Source: Granulicella sp. L46
GTDB lineage: Bacteria; Acidobacteriota; Terriglobia; Terriglobales; Acidobacteriaceae
DNA: 64,000 nucleotides
Reading direction: 5' to 3'
Assembly: GCF_009765785.1 (NCBI RefSeq)
Contig: NZ_LMUT01000003.1
Span: 191,292-255,291, forward strand
Numbering within the stretch: position 1 is the first letter of the stretch; every line of letters begins with the position of its first letter. The translations under genes were made by a program, and so were the position numbers. A model generated the notes under the pieces. That model was given only the letters and a program-made list of their open reading frames with translations. It was not told the origin of the DNA and made no database searches. Shown here one piece after another: positions 40,042-50,600 of the stretch.

Positions 40042-41804
40042 TCAACAATGAACGGCGCACTCTGATCAATCGTCTGCTTCAAGATCCCGTCGTTCACCTT
40101 AATGGTCACCTGGTACTTGCCCGGCTCGAGGCCTGCCAGCGGCATCGTCTTTTCCAGTGTCAGCTGGTCGGCATTGGGGTTCAACTTTGAGGCCGACTCC
40201 TGCATATCCAAAACCGATTTGTTCGTCGCCATGTTGAGAATCTGGTACTCGATCGTGGCATCGTTGCGCTTGTTCTCGCCAATGCCCAGATTATAGACCT
40301 GCATCCAGAAGTTCAGGTTCTGCGCCCTGTGGAAGGTCACAGGCGCTGCAAACGTCGGCGGAACCCGTGGCACAACCTTCGTGTTTCCAATCACAAAGCT
40401 TCCAGCGCCCACGTCCTTCGAGGGTACCCGCTCCATCTCCCCCGCAAGGATGAGCGAAGAGGAAGCCAGCCGGTCGTCATCAAATTCGGGCACATCCACG
40501 CTCCGTCTCCATGCGCCCATGTGGTCAGGATTGTTGACATCCTTGATGGCAATCTCCAGCTTGTAACGTCCCGGAGGCAACGGAATCGCATTCCAGTAGA
40601 CCGACATGTTGTTCTTTGTGCGCTGCAGAAGATCACTGGGCGTTTCAACCTTCACCGTGTCTTCAAACGTGTACACGATGCGGTGGGTAATAGTGCTCAC
40701 GCGGCCAAGGATATTGACGGTTCCAACCGAGTCACCTTCCTTGGTGTTGTACGTGATGTCGCCGTTACGAATCTGCAGCGTGACGGGAACCATGACCGTC
40801 TCATTGGTCAGCTTCACGTAGTCGGTGCGAACGTCAAACAGGAACGGCGGTCCGGAGAGCACCTTCGAGGTGGCCAGGAAATCGTCCAGATCTGCGAACT
40901 TAACCGGCGGCGGGGCAAACAACTTGGAGAACGTATCCAGCCGATCAAATTCCTTGCTCTGCTGCGAAGACGACATCGGACCATTGCCGAGTTGCTCGAG
41001 CCCGCCGCCTGAGAAACGGTCCGCTTTCTTGGCCTGACCCATCTCCTCGTACTGCGTCAACCCCGCTCCAGGTACATGCTTCAGGGCATCCTTCTCGGAA
41101 CGGTCGATGGTTGCGTGATACTCACCGCACATGCAGGTATCCACAAACTCGATGTCGATGTTGTCACCAATACCCTCCAGATAGCGGTAATGCCACACCT
41201 CGAAGGGGAAGGTCGATGTTTCGCCGCCGCCTTCATCCATGGGACGCTCGTAGCTTCCACCCGACGGGTGCGAGTCGATGCTGTCCGGCTTTCCGTAGGC
41301 GATATAAATGTGCCCGCGGTCTGTCATCCATCCCGGCTGACCGGCCGCGAAATGCTCGTTCGCATAGGCGATGCGTGCATAATACTCATCGCGATACTCG
41401 TTATCGTTCGAATCAGGATTCGGGTTGCGCCGTTGCCAGAACTGCTCGATGAACGAGTCACGCTCTTCGTCGTTGGAGAGGCTCTTGAACGTCTTGGCCT
41501 CCTGGTCGGTGATAATCCACCGCACATCTGCCTCCAGCCACGTCTTGTACGTGCCCTTCAACTCGATTTTGGTTGCATTGCGGCGCTCGCGTTCCTCGCG
41601 GTCGCTCAAGCGGCGCTTCAACGGATCGGGTTTCTCCGCCACCGGAGGGGTCTTCGTCACGCTACCTGTGTCGGGGGTCGATTGGGTCGCCTGTGCCGGG
41701 GTGGTATTTGGGGAAGTAGTCTGCGCAACCACCCCCATGCTGGTACACGAGAGTGCCACAAAAGCCATACCTGGAACTACAAAGCGCGACAAAAACATTT
41801 TCAT
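40035..41804 (-). CDS. Secreted GWxTD-domain protein
   Basis: This protein has 589 residues from the ATG at 41804 (AGGAG upstream); the frame opens further but the signal peptide begins here ('MKMFLSRFVVPGMAFVALSC', cleavage near VVAQ). A low-complexity Thr/Pro/Gln linker follows, then the GWxTD domain. That domain has 'EFWQRRNPNPDSNDNEYRDE', 'GQPGWMTDRGHIYIAYGKPD' (the GWxTD motif, about residue 155) and 'YRYLEGIGDNIDIEFVDT'. The C-terminal half has beta-rich segments resembling Ig-like domains ('PPGRYKLEIAIKDVN', 'LEPGKYQVTIKVND'). The family is common in Acidobacteria and Bacteroidetes; its molecular function is not known. It is divergent from the adaptor gene at 42090. Confidence 0.88.
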   Translation of the reverse strand: MKMFLSRFVVPGMAFVALSCTSMGVVAQTTSPNTTPAQATQSTPDTGSVTKTPPVAEKPDPLKRRLSDREERERRNATKIELKGTYKTWLEADVRWIITDQEAKTFKSLSNDEERDSFIEQFWQRRNPNPDSNDNEYRDEYYARIAYANEHFAAGQPGWMTDRGHIYIAYGKPDSIDSHPSGGSYERPMDEGGGETSTFPFEVWHYRYLEGIGDNIDIEFVDTCMCGEYHATIDRSEKDALKHVPGAGLTQYEEMGQAKKADRFSGGGLEQLGNGPMSSSQQSKEFDRLDTFSKLFAPPPVKFADLDDFLATSKVLSGPPFLFDVRTDYVKLTNETVMVPVTLQIRNGDITYNTKEGDSVGTVNILGRVSTITHRIVYTFEDTVKVETPSDLLQRTKNNMSVYWNAIPLPPGRYKLEIAIKDVNNPDHMGAWRRSVDVPEFDDDRLASSSLILAGEMERVPSKDVGAGSFVIGNTKVVPRVPPTFAAPVTFHRAQNLNFWMQVYNLGIGENKRNDATIEYQILNMATNKSVLDMQESASKLNPNADQLTLEKTMPLAGLEPGKYQVTIKVNDGILKQTIDQSAPFIVEQ

Positions 41805-42089
41805 TGGGTAAGGCCCTGCTCCTAATTTACTTAGACGCTCTATTCTAATCTCGGGAAGCCGCATGCACAAGGCTCCAAGCAACCCACTGATATCATCAGG
41901 TCATCGAAGGAGCTTTCCTGACCGCTTGACCGCAATCGTCCATCTAGAGTTCTGTTTATTCTGGTTCCCAAAGCATCTGTTCCCAATGCTATGGAACCGA
42001 TCGCAGTCTGCCTGCGTATCCCATTTCGATGAATCCAACAGCGGATCTGTGTCTTGTCGACTGGACGCCCTCCGCAAGAGAAAGCGTCC

Positions 42090-43490
42090 ATGACCGGTAA
42101 GAAAATTCTGCTGATCGTCGTCATCCTGCTCGTTGTGGCCGGTGTAATCGTTGGAACGGTGCTGCACAGCCGCTCAGACGTGCCCGCCGTAACCACCGCC
42201 AAGGCCATCCACGGAGACCTTGTATCCACCGTGAGCGGCACCGGCCAGATCAAGCCCAAGACCATTGTGAACGTCGGTGCAACCTCTTTCGGCCGCATTA
42301 CTCACCTCTACGTAAAAGAGGGCGACCACGTTGCGAAGGGCCAATTACTCGCCACCGTCGAAAGCGAGCAGCCCGCCAGCGCCGTTGCCGCCCAGCAGGC
42401 GACCATCGCCTCTTCACGCACCAACGTCGATTCCTACGTTGCCGCAGAGAAGACCGCTGAAGCCAACGTAGAACAGGCCCAGGCGGACCTCGAGCAGAAG
42501 AAATTCGACTATCAGCGCGCCCAGGCGCTCTATAAGGACAACCTGATCGCCAAGCAGGACTTCGACGCCAAGAAGGCTGCCTACGATGTGGATGTCGCCA
42601 CCCTTGCCCAGCGCAAAGCTGCCGTCAGCCAGGCAAGCGCCCAGACCGCTTCTGCCCGCAGCACGGTTCAGCAAAACACCGCCACGCTGAAAGGCGATAC
42701 CTATTCGCTCGGCCTCACCCGCAGCGTCGCTCCCTTCGATGGCCTGGTCACCAACATCCCCGTCCGCGAGGGCGAAACCGTCATCATCGGCATCCAGAGC
42801 TCCGCGGGATCGACCCTGATGACCCTCGCCGACATGTCCACCATCACCGCCGAAGTCAAAGTGGACGAGACAGACATCGTCAATGTGGCTCTCGGTCAAA
42901 CCGCAACCGTCACCGTTGACGCCTTCCCTGGCCAGACATTCACCGGCAAGGTCACTGAAGTCGGCGATCAGGCTCTCCTGCGCACCACCGGTCTCGCCAC
43001 CTCGCAATCCACCACCGGCACCGAAGAGGCTAAGGACTTCAAGGTCGTCGTCACCCTCGACCCGGTCAAGATTGATCTCCGTCCCGGCCTCTCCTGCACC
43101 GCCAAGATCACCACCGCACATCAGCCAGACACCCTCACCATCCCCATTCAGGCGCTGGTCATGCGTGATCCCGCAGAGGAAGCCTCTCTCTTCAAGAATC
43201 ACGGCAAGGCATCCACCACTGCGACTCCCGCGACCCCAGGCAAGCAGTCGACTCTCGTTCAAGGCGTCTATCTCATTGCCAAGGATGAAAACCGTCTCCG
43301 CGTTCGCTTCGTACCGGTAACGACGGGCATCACCGGTACTACCGACATCGAAGTCCTCAGCGGCCTCAAGCAGGACGACGAGATCGTCACAGGGCATTAC
43401 AAAATCCTGCGTACGCTTCGAAGTGGCCTTGCTGTGAAACGCGACAATTCAATCACTCCTGTCGCGGTTACGGACGACAGTTCCAGCTAA
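42090..43490 (+). CDS. MacA-like periplasmic adaptor
   Basis: This 466-residue membrane-fusion protein starts at the ATG at 42090; a TTG at 42054 is less likely. An N-terminal helix ('ILLIVVILLVVAGVIVGTVL') anchors it in the inner membrane. The lipoyl motif 'GDHVAKGQLLATVESEQPAS' is followed by a long Ala/Gln-rich hairpin ('ANVEQAQADLEQKKFDYQRA'). The second lipoyl half ('APFDGLVTNIPVREGETVII') and barrel ('VDETDIVNVALGQTATV') complete the fold. It belongs with the ATPase that follows 33 bp later. A typical partner permease is not encoded in the window. Confidence 0.88.
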   Translation: MTGKKILLIVVILLVVAGVIVGTVLHSRSDVPAVTTAKAIHGDLVSTVSGTGQIKPKTIVNVGATSFGRITHLYVKEGDHVAKGQLLATVESEQPASAVAAQQATIASSRTNVDSYVAAEKTAEANVEQAQADLEQKKFDYQRAQALYKDNLIAKQDFDAKKAAYDVDVATLAQRKAAVSQASAQTASARSTVQQNTATLKGDTYSLGLTRSVAPFDGLVTNIPVREGETVIIGIQSSAGSTLMTLADMSTITAEVKVDETDIVNVALGQTATVTVDAFPGQTFTGKVTEVGDQALLRTTGLATSQSTTGTEEAKDFKVVVTLDPVKIDLRPGLSCTAKITTAHQPDTLTIPIQALVMRDPAEEASLFKNHGKASTTATPATPGKQSTLVQGVYLIAKDENRLRVRFVPVTTGITGTTDIEVLSGLKQDDEIVTGHYKILRTLRSGLAVKRDNSITPVAVTDDSSS

Positions 43491-43523
43491 CGTTTTTCTT
43501 CCACCGTTCTCACGGAGACACCT

Positions 43524-44342
43524 ATGACCATCGACACCTCCGAAGTCATTGCACCGGCACAGAATCGCATCGGGGCCAACGCCGATGGTCCCCACCCCGG
43601 CGACGTCATCGTCACCGACAATCTCTGGAAGACCTACGAGATGGGCGATCAGCAGGTCCACGCCCTGCGCGGCGTCGACATCCGCATCCGCAACAACGAA
43701 TACGTCGCCATCATGGGGCCCTCCGGCTCCGGCAAATCTACGCTCATGAACCTGATCGGCTGCCTCGACTCGCCCAGCGAGGGCCATTACTGGCTCAACG
43801 GCCACGATGTCTCCCAGCTCAACGACGACGAACTTGCCCGCATCCGCAATAAGGAGATCGGCTTCGTCTTCCAGACCTTCAATCTGCTCGCTCGCGCCAC
43901 GGCGCTGCACAACGTAGAGCTGCCCTTGATCTACAACGGCACCCCCGCCGCAGAACGCATCGCCCGCGCGAAGTTCGTGCTGGAGTCGGTCAACCTTGGC
44001 GAGCGCATGAATCACAAGCCGAACGAACTCTCCGGCGGTCAGCGCCAGCGCGTTGCCATCGCTCGCGCCCTGGTGAACAAACCCTCCATCATCCTCGCCG
44101 ACGAGCCCACAGGCAATCTTGACTCCAAGACTTCGGTCGAGATCATGGCGCTCTTCGATGAGCTCCACGCCCAGGGCAACACCATCGTCCTGGTTACTCA
44201 TGAGCCCGACATCGCCGACTACGCTCACCGCGTGATCTCGATTCGCGACGGTTCGGTGGAGTCCGATGGACCGAGCGCCCGCATGCGCAACGCCGAGCAC
44301 GGAATTTCCGCCGTTCGACACTCCGGCGAGCCCTCCCACTAG
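43524..44342 (+). CDS. MacB/LolD-type ABC transporter ATPase
   Basis: This 272-residue ATP-binding subunit has Walker A 'GPSGSGKST' (65-73), Q-loop 'FVFQTFNLL', signature 'LSGGQ' (169-173), Walker B '[11 protein letters not shown]' (190-200) and the H-loop 'VTHEPD'. The sequence is closest to the MacB/LolD group, which power extrusion of lipoproteins, peptides or macrolides with a FtsX-like permease. No such permease is adjacent: the next gene is a large secreted protein. The permease may be elsewhere in the genome. Confidence 0.9.
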   Translation: MTIDTSEVIAPAQNRIGANADGPHPGDVIVTDNLWKTYEMGDQQVHALRGVDIRIRNNEYVAIMGPSGSGKSTLMNLIGCLDSPSEGHYWLNGHDVSQLNDDELARIRNKEIGFVFQTFNLLARATALHNVELPLIYNGTPAAERIARAKFVLESVNLGERMNHKPNELSGGQRQRVAIARALVNKPSIILADEPTGNLDSKTSVEIMALFDELHAQGNTIVLVTHEPDIADYAHRVISIRDGSVESDGPSARMRNAEHGISAVRHSGEPSH

Positions 44343-44488
44343 CCAAACTAAGTGCGATGGGACTCCCAATCGTCTGCAACCTGCTCAGGCTGATCAATGA
44401 GGCTGGCGTTCCTCCGCCGGGAACCTCCTGCACAGCCCCAGGCGTTTCCTGGTTACCACAGCTACGACCGGGCATCTAAACTAGCAGT

Positions 44489-47359
44489 ATGGATAAGCGC
44501 GTCCGATTTTTGCTGCTGCCCCTTCTCTTCCTCTCCTGCTGCAGACTGGGCTACGCCGCTGATTCACGCTTCGATTTGATTGGACCCAAGATTGACGTTC
44601 GCGTCACCCGCGACGGTCAGACGCTCCCCATCGCCGCCGTTCCCAACCTGCAGCCCGGCGATAAGCTCTGGATCCACCCGGAACTTCCAGCTTCGCAGTC
44701 GGTCCACTACCTGCTGATCTGCGTCTTCCTCCGCGGCAACACCAACCCGCCACCTGAGGACTGGTTCTTCCGCATCGAGACCTGGGATCCCAAGGTCAAA
44801 GCCGAGGGTGCTTTCGTCACCGTTCCCGCCGACGCCCAACAAGCCATCATGTTCCTCGCGCCCGAAACAGGCGGCGACTTTAAGACTCTCAAATCCGCCG
44901 TCCGCGGGCGGCCGGGCGCCTTCGTTCGCGCCTCCCAGGATCTAATCGAGGCCGGCTTCGAGGAAGCTCGCATCGAGAAGTACATCGCCTCCATCCGCCG
45001 AGTTCCTCCAGCTGATCCCACCTTGCTCGCCAAGCACTCCGATTTGCTGGCGCGCACGCTGGACCTCAAACCTAATGAAGCCTGTTTCAAGCAACCAGTC
45101 GACACGCAATTCACCTGCCTCACCCAAACTGGCTCACAAATTGTTCTCGACGACGGAAACGGCCAGACCCTCTCGAACGTGCTCAACGGCCCGACCTCCG
45201 ACCTCATCTCCCAGGCCAGCTACACGGCGGCGGCAGGCGGCGGTCTTTACTCGGCATACGTGGGGGCCATCGTCGACGTCGTTCGCATCATGAGCAACCT
45301 GCATTCGGCTCAGTATCAGTACATCCCTGCCATCAGCTTCCCGCAGGACGACGCCATGAATCTGCGCCTGAACACGCCGCCGTCGTTCCATAATCCTAAG
45401 TCTGTTCTGGTCATCGCGCTTCCAGCGGTGCAGTCTGTCGTTACGCCGCCGCTGCGCCCCGCTGATCCCAACGAGGTCACCTGCCTGATCAAGCCGTCCG
45501 TCGTTCTTCCCATCGAAGGCGCGCCGTTGGTCTTCTCCACGGACTTTGCCCATGACCTCGTTCTGCATCTGAACACTCCTCCCGGCGCGCCGTCCGAGCC
45601 GGACATTCCACTCACCGCCGACGCCTACCACGGCGGCCTCGTGTTGCAGAAGGATCAACAGCACCACATCCCTCTGCATGAGGCCACGCCGCTACAGGCA
45701 GCCGGCTCAGGCCAGCCCAATCCCTTCGCGGATTCCAAACTGGCTCCTCACCCGACCGCACCGCCGCCCAAGCCTCAACCGAAACCTGCGCTGCTCACCG
45801 GTGTCATCCTGGGCCGCTGGGGATTCGACAGCTTCACCGGCCCCACCGTCCAGTTGCAGCAGCTTCCCGGCACCGACTGGACCGTTGTCCCATCCTCCGG
45901 CGCAGGCAAAGAGCCGACCTATGACCTCATCGCCGGCCATACCGCGACGCTCCTACTGAACTCAACCGGCTCAGCCTGCGTCCACACGATCACGGCGGAT
46001 CCAGAGGCTGAAAACCCATTCCCGGTGCCCTTCAAGCCGCAGCCAAAACCTGATCGGCCAAACATTCTCGCTCTCACCCTGCCGCTCGAGCATGACCTGA
46101 CGCCAGGCGATCTGCACCTTGCCATCCAGCAGTACGATCAGCCCAAGCCGGACCACCTTTCTGCCCGTACCTTTTCCGAACCCGCCACCGTCACCGCTGT
46201 TGAACTACATGCGGGCGACAAGACCCTGGTCGTCACCGGCACGCGGCTCGGCGAAATCGACAAGATCACCCTCGGCGATCTTGTCTTCTCGCCCGCACCC
46301 GATGCCTCGTACGATGTTCAGCCTCCCGACTCCACCTCGGCGGGAACCCTTCACTTCGATCTGCCTGCCAATCGGCCCATCCCACCCACCCACGTCGGCG
46401 AAAAGCTGACGGCCTCCCTTGCACTCCGCGACGGCCGCGTCCTCTCTGTGCCACTGGTTGTCTCTGCGCCGCGCCCGGTCATCGCGCTGCTGCGCAAGAC
46501 GTCTATCCCTGATTCGAAGACCTCCAATATCAACCTTTCGAACCCGGATGATCTTCCCCTCACTTCGCTGTTCACCTTCACCCTGAAGAGTCCGGATCGC
46601 TTTCCACGCAACGGCCAGATCGAGATTGAGACGCTCGACGGCACCCTGCGCACCGTCCTCACCCTTGCGCCCTCGGGTGGCCTGCTCCTGCAGGACCCGC
46701 ACACCATCGTGGCAACGTTGGATCCGCTGCGGTCGTTTGGCCCCAGTGCCTTCGGTGCCCTACGCATGCGCGCGATCTATCCTGTCGCCGCCTCGCATCA
46801 TAACGACCGTCACGCTTCGGACACGCCCACCGAGCCCGGAACTGCGGCCGCAACCGCGGACACCGGCACCGACGATCCTGTGTCGCCCGCGAGCGATTGG
46901 CTGTCGCTCGTAACCCTGGTGCGCATCCCCACGCTCTCTCAGCTCCAATGCCCGGCGGACATCACCCAACCCTGCACGATCACGGGCATGAACTTATTTC
47001 TTCTTCAAGGGGTCTCGGCAAATCCGGATTTCTCCGATGCGGTCTCGGTTCCTGACGGCTACACCGGCACCACCCTCACCATCCCCCACTCCTCGGCTGC
47101 AACGATCTTCTTCAAACTTCGCGACGATCCCACGAGCATCCAATCAGCCGTTCTTCCGACGCCTGCATCACCGGCGACCCACATTCATCACGCAGCACAC
47201 AGCACTCACGGCGACGCGGAACCCTCCGGCCAGGAGACGGCCCCGGACACGAACAACCCTGCCCCGACCACCCAGCCAACTCCAGCGCCCCAAAAGCGAG
47301 AGAGCCCGACGCCACCGGCGCCGAGCTCTCCTTCCACTACATCCCCCTCCAGCATCTGA
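44489..47359 (+). CDS. Large secreted protein of unknown function
   Basis: This 956-residue protein has a signal peptide ('FLLLPLLFLSCCRLGYAAD') and no domain that I recognise with certainty. The N-terminal third is globular ('DKLWIHPELPASQSVHYLLI', 'YHGGLVLQKDQQHHIPLHEA'). Pro-rich linkers ('PTAPPPKPQPKPALLTG', 'FKPQPKPDRPNILA') separate beta-rich regions. A segment at about 565-615 ('TAVELHAGDKTLVVTGTRLG') resembles an IPT/TIG-like Ig fold. The last 60 residues are Thr/Pro/Ser-rich and low in complexity. It follows the adaptor/ATPase pair by 146 bp. It could be a surface or periplasmic scaffold; I cannot assign a function. Confidence 0.6.
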   Translation: MDKRVRFLLLPLLFLSCCRLGYAADSRFDLIGPKIDVRVTRDGQTLPIAAVPNLQPGDKLWIHPELPASQSVHYLLICVFLRGNTNPPPEDWFFRIETWDPKVKAEGAFVTVPADAQQAIMFLAPETGGDFKTLKSAVRGRPGAFVRASQDLIEAGFEEARIEKYIASIRRVPPADPTLLAKHSDLLARTLDLKPNEACFKQPVDTQFTCLTQTGSQIVLDDGNGQTLSNVLNGPTSDLISQASYTAAAGGGLYSAYVGAIVDVVRIMSNLHSAQYQYIPAISFPQDDAMNLRLNTPPSFHNPKSVLVIALPAVQSVVTPPLRPADPNEVTCLIKPSVVLPIEGAPLVFSTDFAHDLVLHLNTPPGAPSEPDIPLTADAYHGGLVLQKDQQHHIPLHEATPLQAAGSGQPNPFADSKLAPHPTAPPPKPQPKPALLTGVILGRWGFDSFTGPTVQLQQLPGTDWTVVPSSGAGKEPTYDLIAGHTATLLLNSTGSACVHTITADPEAENPFPVPFKPQPKPDRPNILALTLPLEHDLTPGDLHLAIQQYDQPKPDHLSARTFSEPATVTAVELHAGDKTLVVTGTRLGEIDKITLGDLVFSPAPDASYDVQPPDSTSAGTLHFDLPANRPIPPTHVGEKLTASLALRDGRVLSVPLVVSAPRPVIALLRKTSIPDSKTSNINLSNPDDLPLTSLFTFTLKSPDRFPRNGQIEIETLDGTLRTVLTLAPSGGLLLQDPHTIVATLDPLRSFGPSAFGALRMRAIYPVAASHHNDRHASDTPTEPGTAAATADTGTDDPVSPASDWLSLVTLVRIPTLSQLQCPADITQPCTITGMNLFLLQGVSANPDFSDAVSVPDGYTGTTLTIPHSSAATIFFKLRDDPTSIQSAVLPTPASPATHIHHAAHSTHGDAEPSGQETAPDTNNPAPTTQPTPAPQKRESPTPPAPSSPSTTSPSSI

Positions 47360-47399
47360 TTTCTGGTTCAGAAGAGTTGGGGCCTGATCCCATCGCCGC

Positions 47400-48950
47400 T
47401 TACAAGATCGGATCAATCAATGGCGCCTGTTCGGAAGCGGGCAGCTTCTGCACCTTGCTGTGCTTGACGCTGTAGGTGAAGTAAATCACCAGCCCCACCA
47501 GTAGCCATCCGACGACCACAATCTTGGTCAATGAAGGCAGGGTCCAAATGAGATACGCCGCGCTCAGGATCCCGAGGATCGGCACCAGAGGAACCAGCGG
47601 CGTCTTGAACGGCCGATGCAGACTCGGATTCCGTCGCCGCAAGATCCAGACCCCGGCACACACGATGCCAAACGCCAGCAGCGTGCCCATGTTCACCAGT
47701 TCGCTCAGCTTGTCGATGGGCAGTAGCGCCGGCATGAACGCCACGATCAGCCCAACCACAATGTTCGAGATCCACGGGGTCCGGAACTTCGGATGAATCG
47801 CGCTCGCCCACTTCCACAGCAAGCCGTCCTTCGACATCGAGAAGAACACCCGCGACTGGCCAAGCAGCATCACCAGCATCACGGTTCCAAGACCGAACAC
47901 CGCGCCAATCTTCACCAGGATCGATCCCCAGCGAACGCCCGTTGCATCGATACCCACCGCGACTGGGTCGGCAACGTTCAGCGAGTGATAGTTCACCAGC
48001 CCCGTCAGCACGCCCGACACAAGGATGTACAGAATCGTGCAGATCACCAGCGATCCAAGAATGCCGATCGGCATGTCGCGCTGAGGATTCTTTGCCTCTT
48101 GCGCGGCCGTCGACACCGCGTCAAACCCGATGTACGCAAAGAAGATCGAAGCCGCGCCCGCCGTGATGCCCCCTATACCAAACGCGCCCGGCCCCTGGCT
48201 CGGCGGAATGAACGGATGCCAGTTGGCCTTCGCGACGTCTGGGTGATGCAGGATGAACCCGACTCCCAGCACCAGGAAAACTCCCACCACAAACAGCTTC
48301 ACAATCACAATCGCGGAGTTGAGATTGGCCGACTCCTCAATCCCGATCACCAGCACCGCGGTGATCGCAAGAATCGCCAAAAAGGCCACGAGGTTGAACA
48401 CCCCGGTAACGTGCGGCAGCCCAGCCGTGCTTATACCCGGCGCCAGTGAAGCGATCGGCTGCCAGCGATCCTGATACAGGACCAGAACATTGCCCGGCGT
48501 CGTCGTCAATTGCGGCGGCAGATGAATATGGAAGTCCTGCAGCAAACCAACCAGGTAGCCGCTCCAGCCGGATGCCACCGTCGCCGCGCCAAACGCATAC
48601 TCGAGCACCAAATCCCAGCCGATGATCCACGCCACGAACTCACCCAGCGTCGCATAGCCGTAGGTATAGGCCGATCCCGCAATCGGAATCAGCGAAGCGA
48701 ACTCCGCGTAGCAGAGTCCTGCAAAAGCGCAAGTAATTCCCGCCACCACAAAGCTAAGCACCACGGCCGGACCCGCATGCTTCGCAGCCGCCTGTCCCGT
48801 CAGCACAAAGATGCCCGCTCCAATGATGGCGCCGATACCCAGCGTGATCAGGTTCAGCGGCCCAAGTGCCCGTTTCAGACTATGCTCGCCTTCATTCTCG
48901 GCTTCCTTCAACAACATGGACAGCGGCTTGATCGCCAGCAGATTCGCCAT
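47400..48950 (-). CDS. APC-family amino-acid permease (cationic amino-acid transporter-like)
   Basis: The product is 516 residues from the ATG at 48950, preceded by GGGAGA. About 12-14 membrane helices fit the APC superfamily, CAT branch: 'HSLKRALGPLNLITLGIGAI', 'GAGIFVLTGQAAAKHAGPAV', 'FAYIGFDAVSTAAQEAKNPQ' and 'MLLGQSRVFFSMSKDGLLW'. The GAGIF motif in TM1 and the glutamate in 'FDAV...QEAKNPQ' are typical. It is 36 bp downstream of another APC permease on the same strand. Substrate specificity cannot be read. Confidence 0.9.
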   Translation of the reverse strand: MANLLAIKPLSMLLKEAENEGEHSLKRALGPLNLITLGIGAIIGAGIFVLTGQAAAKHAGPAVVLSFVVAGITCAFAGLCYAEFASLIPIAGSAYTYGYATLGEFVAWIIGWDLVLEYAFGAATVASGWSGYLVGLLQDFHIHLPPQLTTTPGNVLVLYQDRWQPIASLAPGISTAGLPHVTGVFNLVAFLAILAITAVLVIGIEESANLNSAIVIVKLFVVGVFLVLGVGFILHHPDVAKANWHPFIPPSQGPGAFGIGGITAGAASIFFAYIGFDAVSTAAQEAKNPQRDMPIGILGSLVICTILYILVSGVLTGLVNYHSLNVADPVAVGIDATGVRWGSILVKIGAVFGLGTVMLVMLLGQSRVFFSMSKDGLLWKWASAIHPKFRTPWISNIVVGLIVAFMPALLPIDKLSELVNMGTLLAFGIVCAGVWILRRRNPSLHRPFKTPLVPLVPILGILSAAYLIWTLPSLTKIVVVGWLLVGLVIYFTYSVKHSKVQKLPASEQAPLIDPIL

Positions 48951-48986
48951 TCGCTCTCGTTCTCCCAAATATTGATTCGTCTTCTT

Positions 48987-50519
48987 CTATTGGACGGCCT
49001 GCTCCACGTTCTTGCTTCGTCTCGTCCACACCCAATACACCGGCAAGCCCAGCAGCACCAGAATTAACCCTGGCCACGTGTATTGCGGCTTATATCGCAA
49101 CAGTACACCACAAATCCATATCGCCATCACGATATACAGCGCCGGCAGCACAGGATATCCAAGCGCCTTGTAAGGCCGCGGAGCCTCTGGACGAGTCCTG
49201 CGCAACACAAACAAACCGCCAATCGTCAGCACATAAAACACCAGCACCGCAAAAATCACGTAGTCCAGCAGATTTCCGTACTGGCCACTCAAACACAGCA
49301 GGCAAGCCCAAACGCACTGCATCCACAAGGAGTTCACGGGCGTCTTCGTCTTCTCATCGAGCTTCCCTACCGACTTAAAGAACAACCCGTCCTGGCTCAT
49401 CGCGTAATACACCCGAGCTCCAGCCAGCAGCATCCCATTCACGCATCCAAACGTGCTTACCAGAATCGCCGCTGCCATGAACTTCGCGCCGAGCCCACCA
49501 AACGCCGCTTGCATCACTGCCGTCGCCACCCGATCCTGCGGCGCGGTCTGGATACCCGCCATCGGCAGCACACTCAGATAAACCAAATTGCATGCGATAT
49601 ACAACAGCAACACCACACCCGTCCCCAATGCCAGGCTCAGCGGCAGATTTCGCTTCGGATTCTGAATCTCTCCCGCGGTAAACGTGACGTTGTTCCAAGC
49701 ATCACTTGAAAACAACGAACCCACCTGTACGACCGCAAGGACAACCGCCACATTCAACACAATTTCCCGCAGACTCGCGCGGGGCCATTCGCCTTGGCCA
49801 AGCCACTCACCATGATGACTGAGAAATCCTTGCAATTTCCAAGGCCCCAACGACCAAAAGTTATGCCCAAAGTTCGACGCCAGTCCGGCCCCGTCCAGAT
49901 GCTCGAAATACAGCAGCACTCCAACCCCAATGACTGCCAGCAGCGCCAGCACCTTTGCACTAGTGAAGACGTTCTGCACCGCCGCACCCAGCTTCACACC
50001 CCGCGTGTTCGTCCATGTCAACAGCACAATGATGACGATCGCGGCCAGATTCGCCGTGCTCAACCCAACGTTTCCACTCCCCACATGCCACAGCCAGTGC
50101 GTCTGACTAACGCTCGGAAAGAACACGCCAAGGAACTTCCCGAACGCCACACCCACCGCCGCGATTGTCCCTGTCTGGATCACCAGAAACAGCGTCCAGC
50201 CATAAAGAAAGCCCCAGATCGGGCCCAGCGACTCGCGCAGATACACATACTGGCCGCCAGCCTTGGGCATCATCGCGGCCAGTTCGCCATAGCTGAGCGC
50301 CCCAATGATCGTCATCAGCGCCGTCACCAGCCACGCCGCAATTAACAGCGCGGGCGACCCCAGCACCCGGCTCATATCCGCCGGCACAATAAAGATGCCC
50401 GACCCGATCATCGAGCCCATCACAATCGCGGTAGCTGAAAACAGACCCATCCCCTGCACAAACCTGGGCGCAGAGGCGGTCTCGACATTTGTGGGGGAAG
50501 CAGTCTGTTGCGGAATCAC
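48987..50519 (-). CDS. APC-family amino-acid permease (LAT-like)
   Basis: The product is about 510 residues. The start is uncertain: the GTG at 50519 after GGTTGGGGA is preferred over GTG at 50558. Around 12 membrane helices: 'GLFSATAIVMGSMIGSGIFI', 'GALSYGELAAMMPKAGGQYV', 'SDAWNNVTFTAGEIQNPKRN' and 'LLAGARVYYAMSQDGLFF'. The GSGIF motif marks the substrate-binding TM1. Its closest general class is the LAT/serine-threonine exchanger group. It is probably co-transcribed with the following permease. Confidence 0.9.
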   Translation of the reverse strand: MIPQQTASPTNVETASAPRFVQGMGLFSATAIVMGSMIGSGIFIVPADMSRVLGSPALLIAAWLVTALMTIIGALSYGELAAMMPKAGGQYVYLRESLGPIWGFLYGWTLFLVIQTGTIAAVGVAFGKFLGVFFPSVSQTHWLWHVGSGNVGLSTANLAAIVIIVLLTWTNTRGVKLGAAVQNVFTSAKVLALLAVIGVGVLLYFEHLDGAGLASNFGHNFWSLGPWKLQGFLSHHGEWLGQGEWPRASLREIVLNVAVVLAVVQVGSLFSSDAWNNVTFTAGEIQNPKRNLPLSLALGTGVVLLLYIACNLVYLSVLPMAGIQTAPQDRVATAVMQAAFGGLGAKFMAAAILVSTFGCVNGMLLAGARVYYAMSQDGLFFKSVGKLDEKTKTPVNSLWMQCVWACLLCLSGQYGNLLDYVIFAVLVFYVLTIGGLFVLRRTRPEAPRPYKALGYPVLPALYIVMAIWICGVLLRYKPQYTWPGLILVLLGLPVYWVWTRRSKNVEQAVQ

Positions 50520-50600
50520 GTTCCCCAACCTTATCGCAAACACGAAACAAAGCGCCACTGGCCGCCTAGGCTTAGCCAGGGTGCTAACGTTCGCCGTTCC

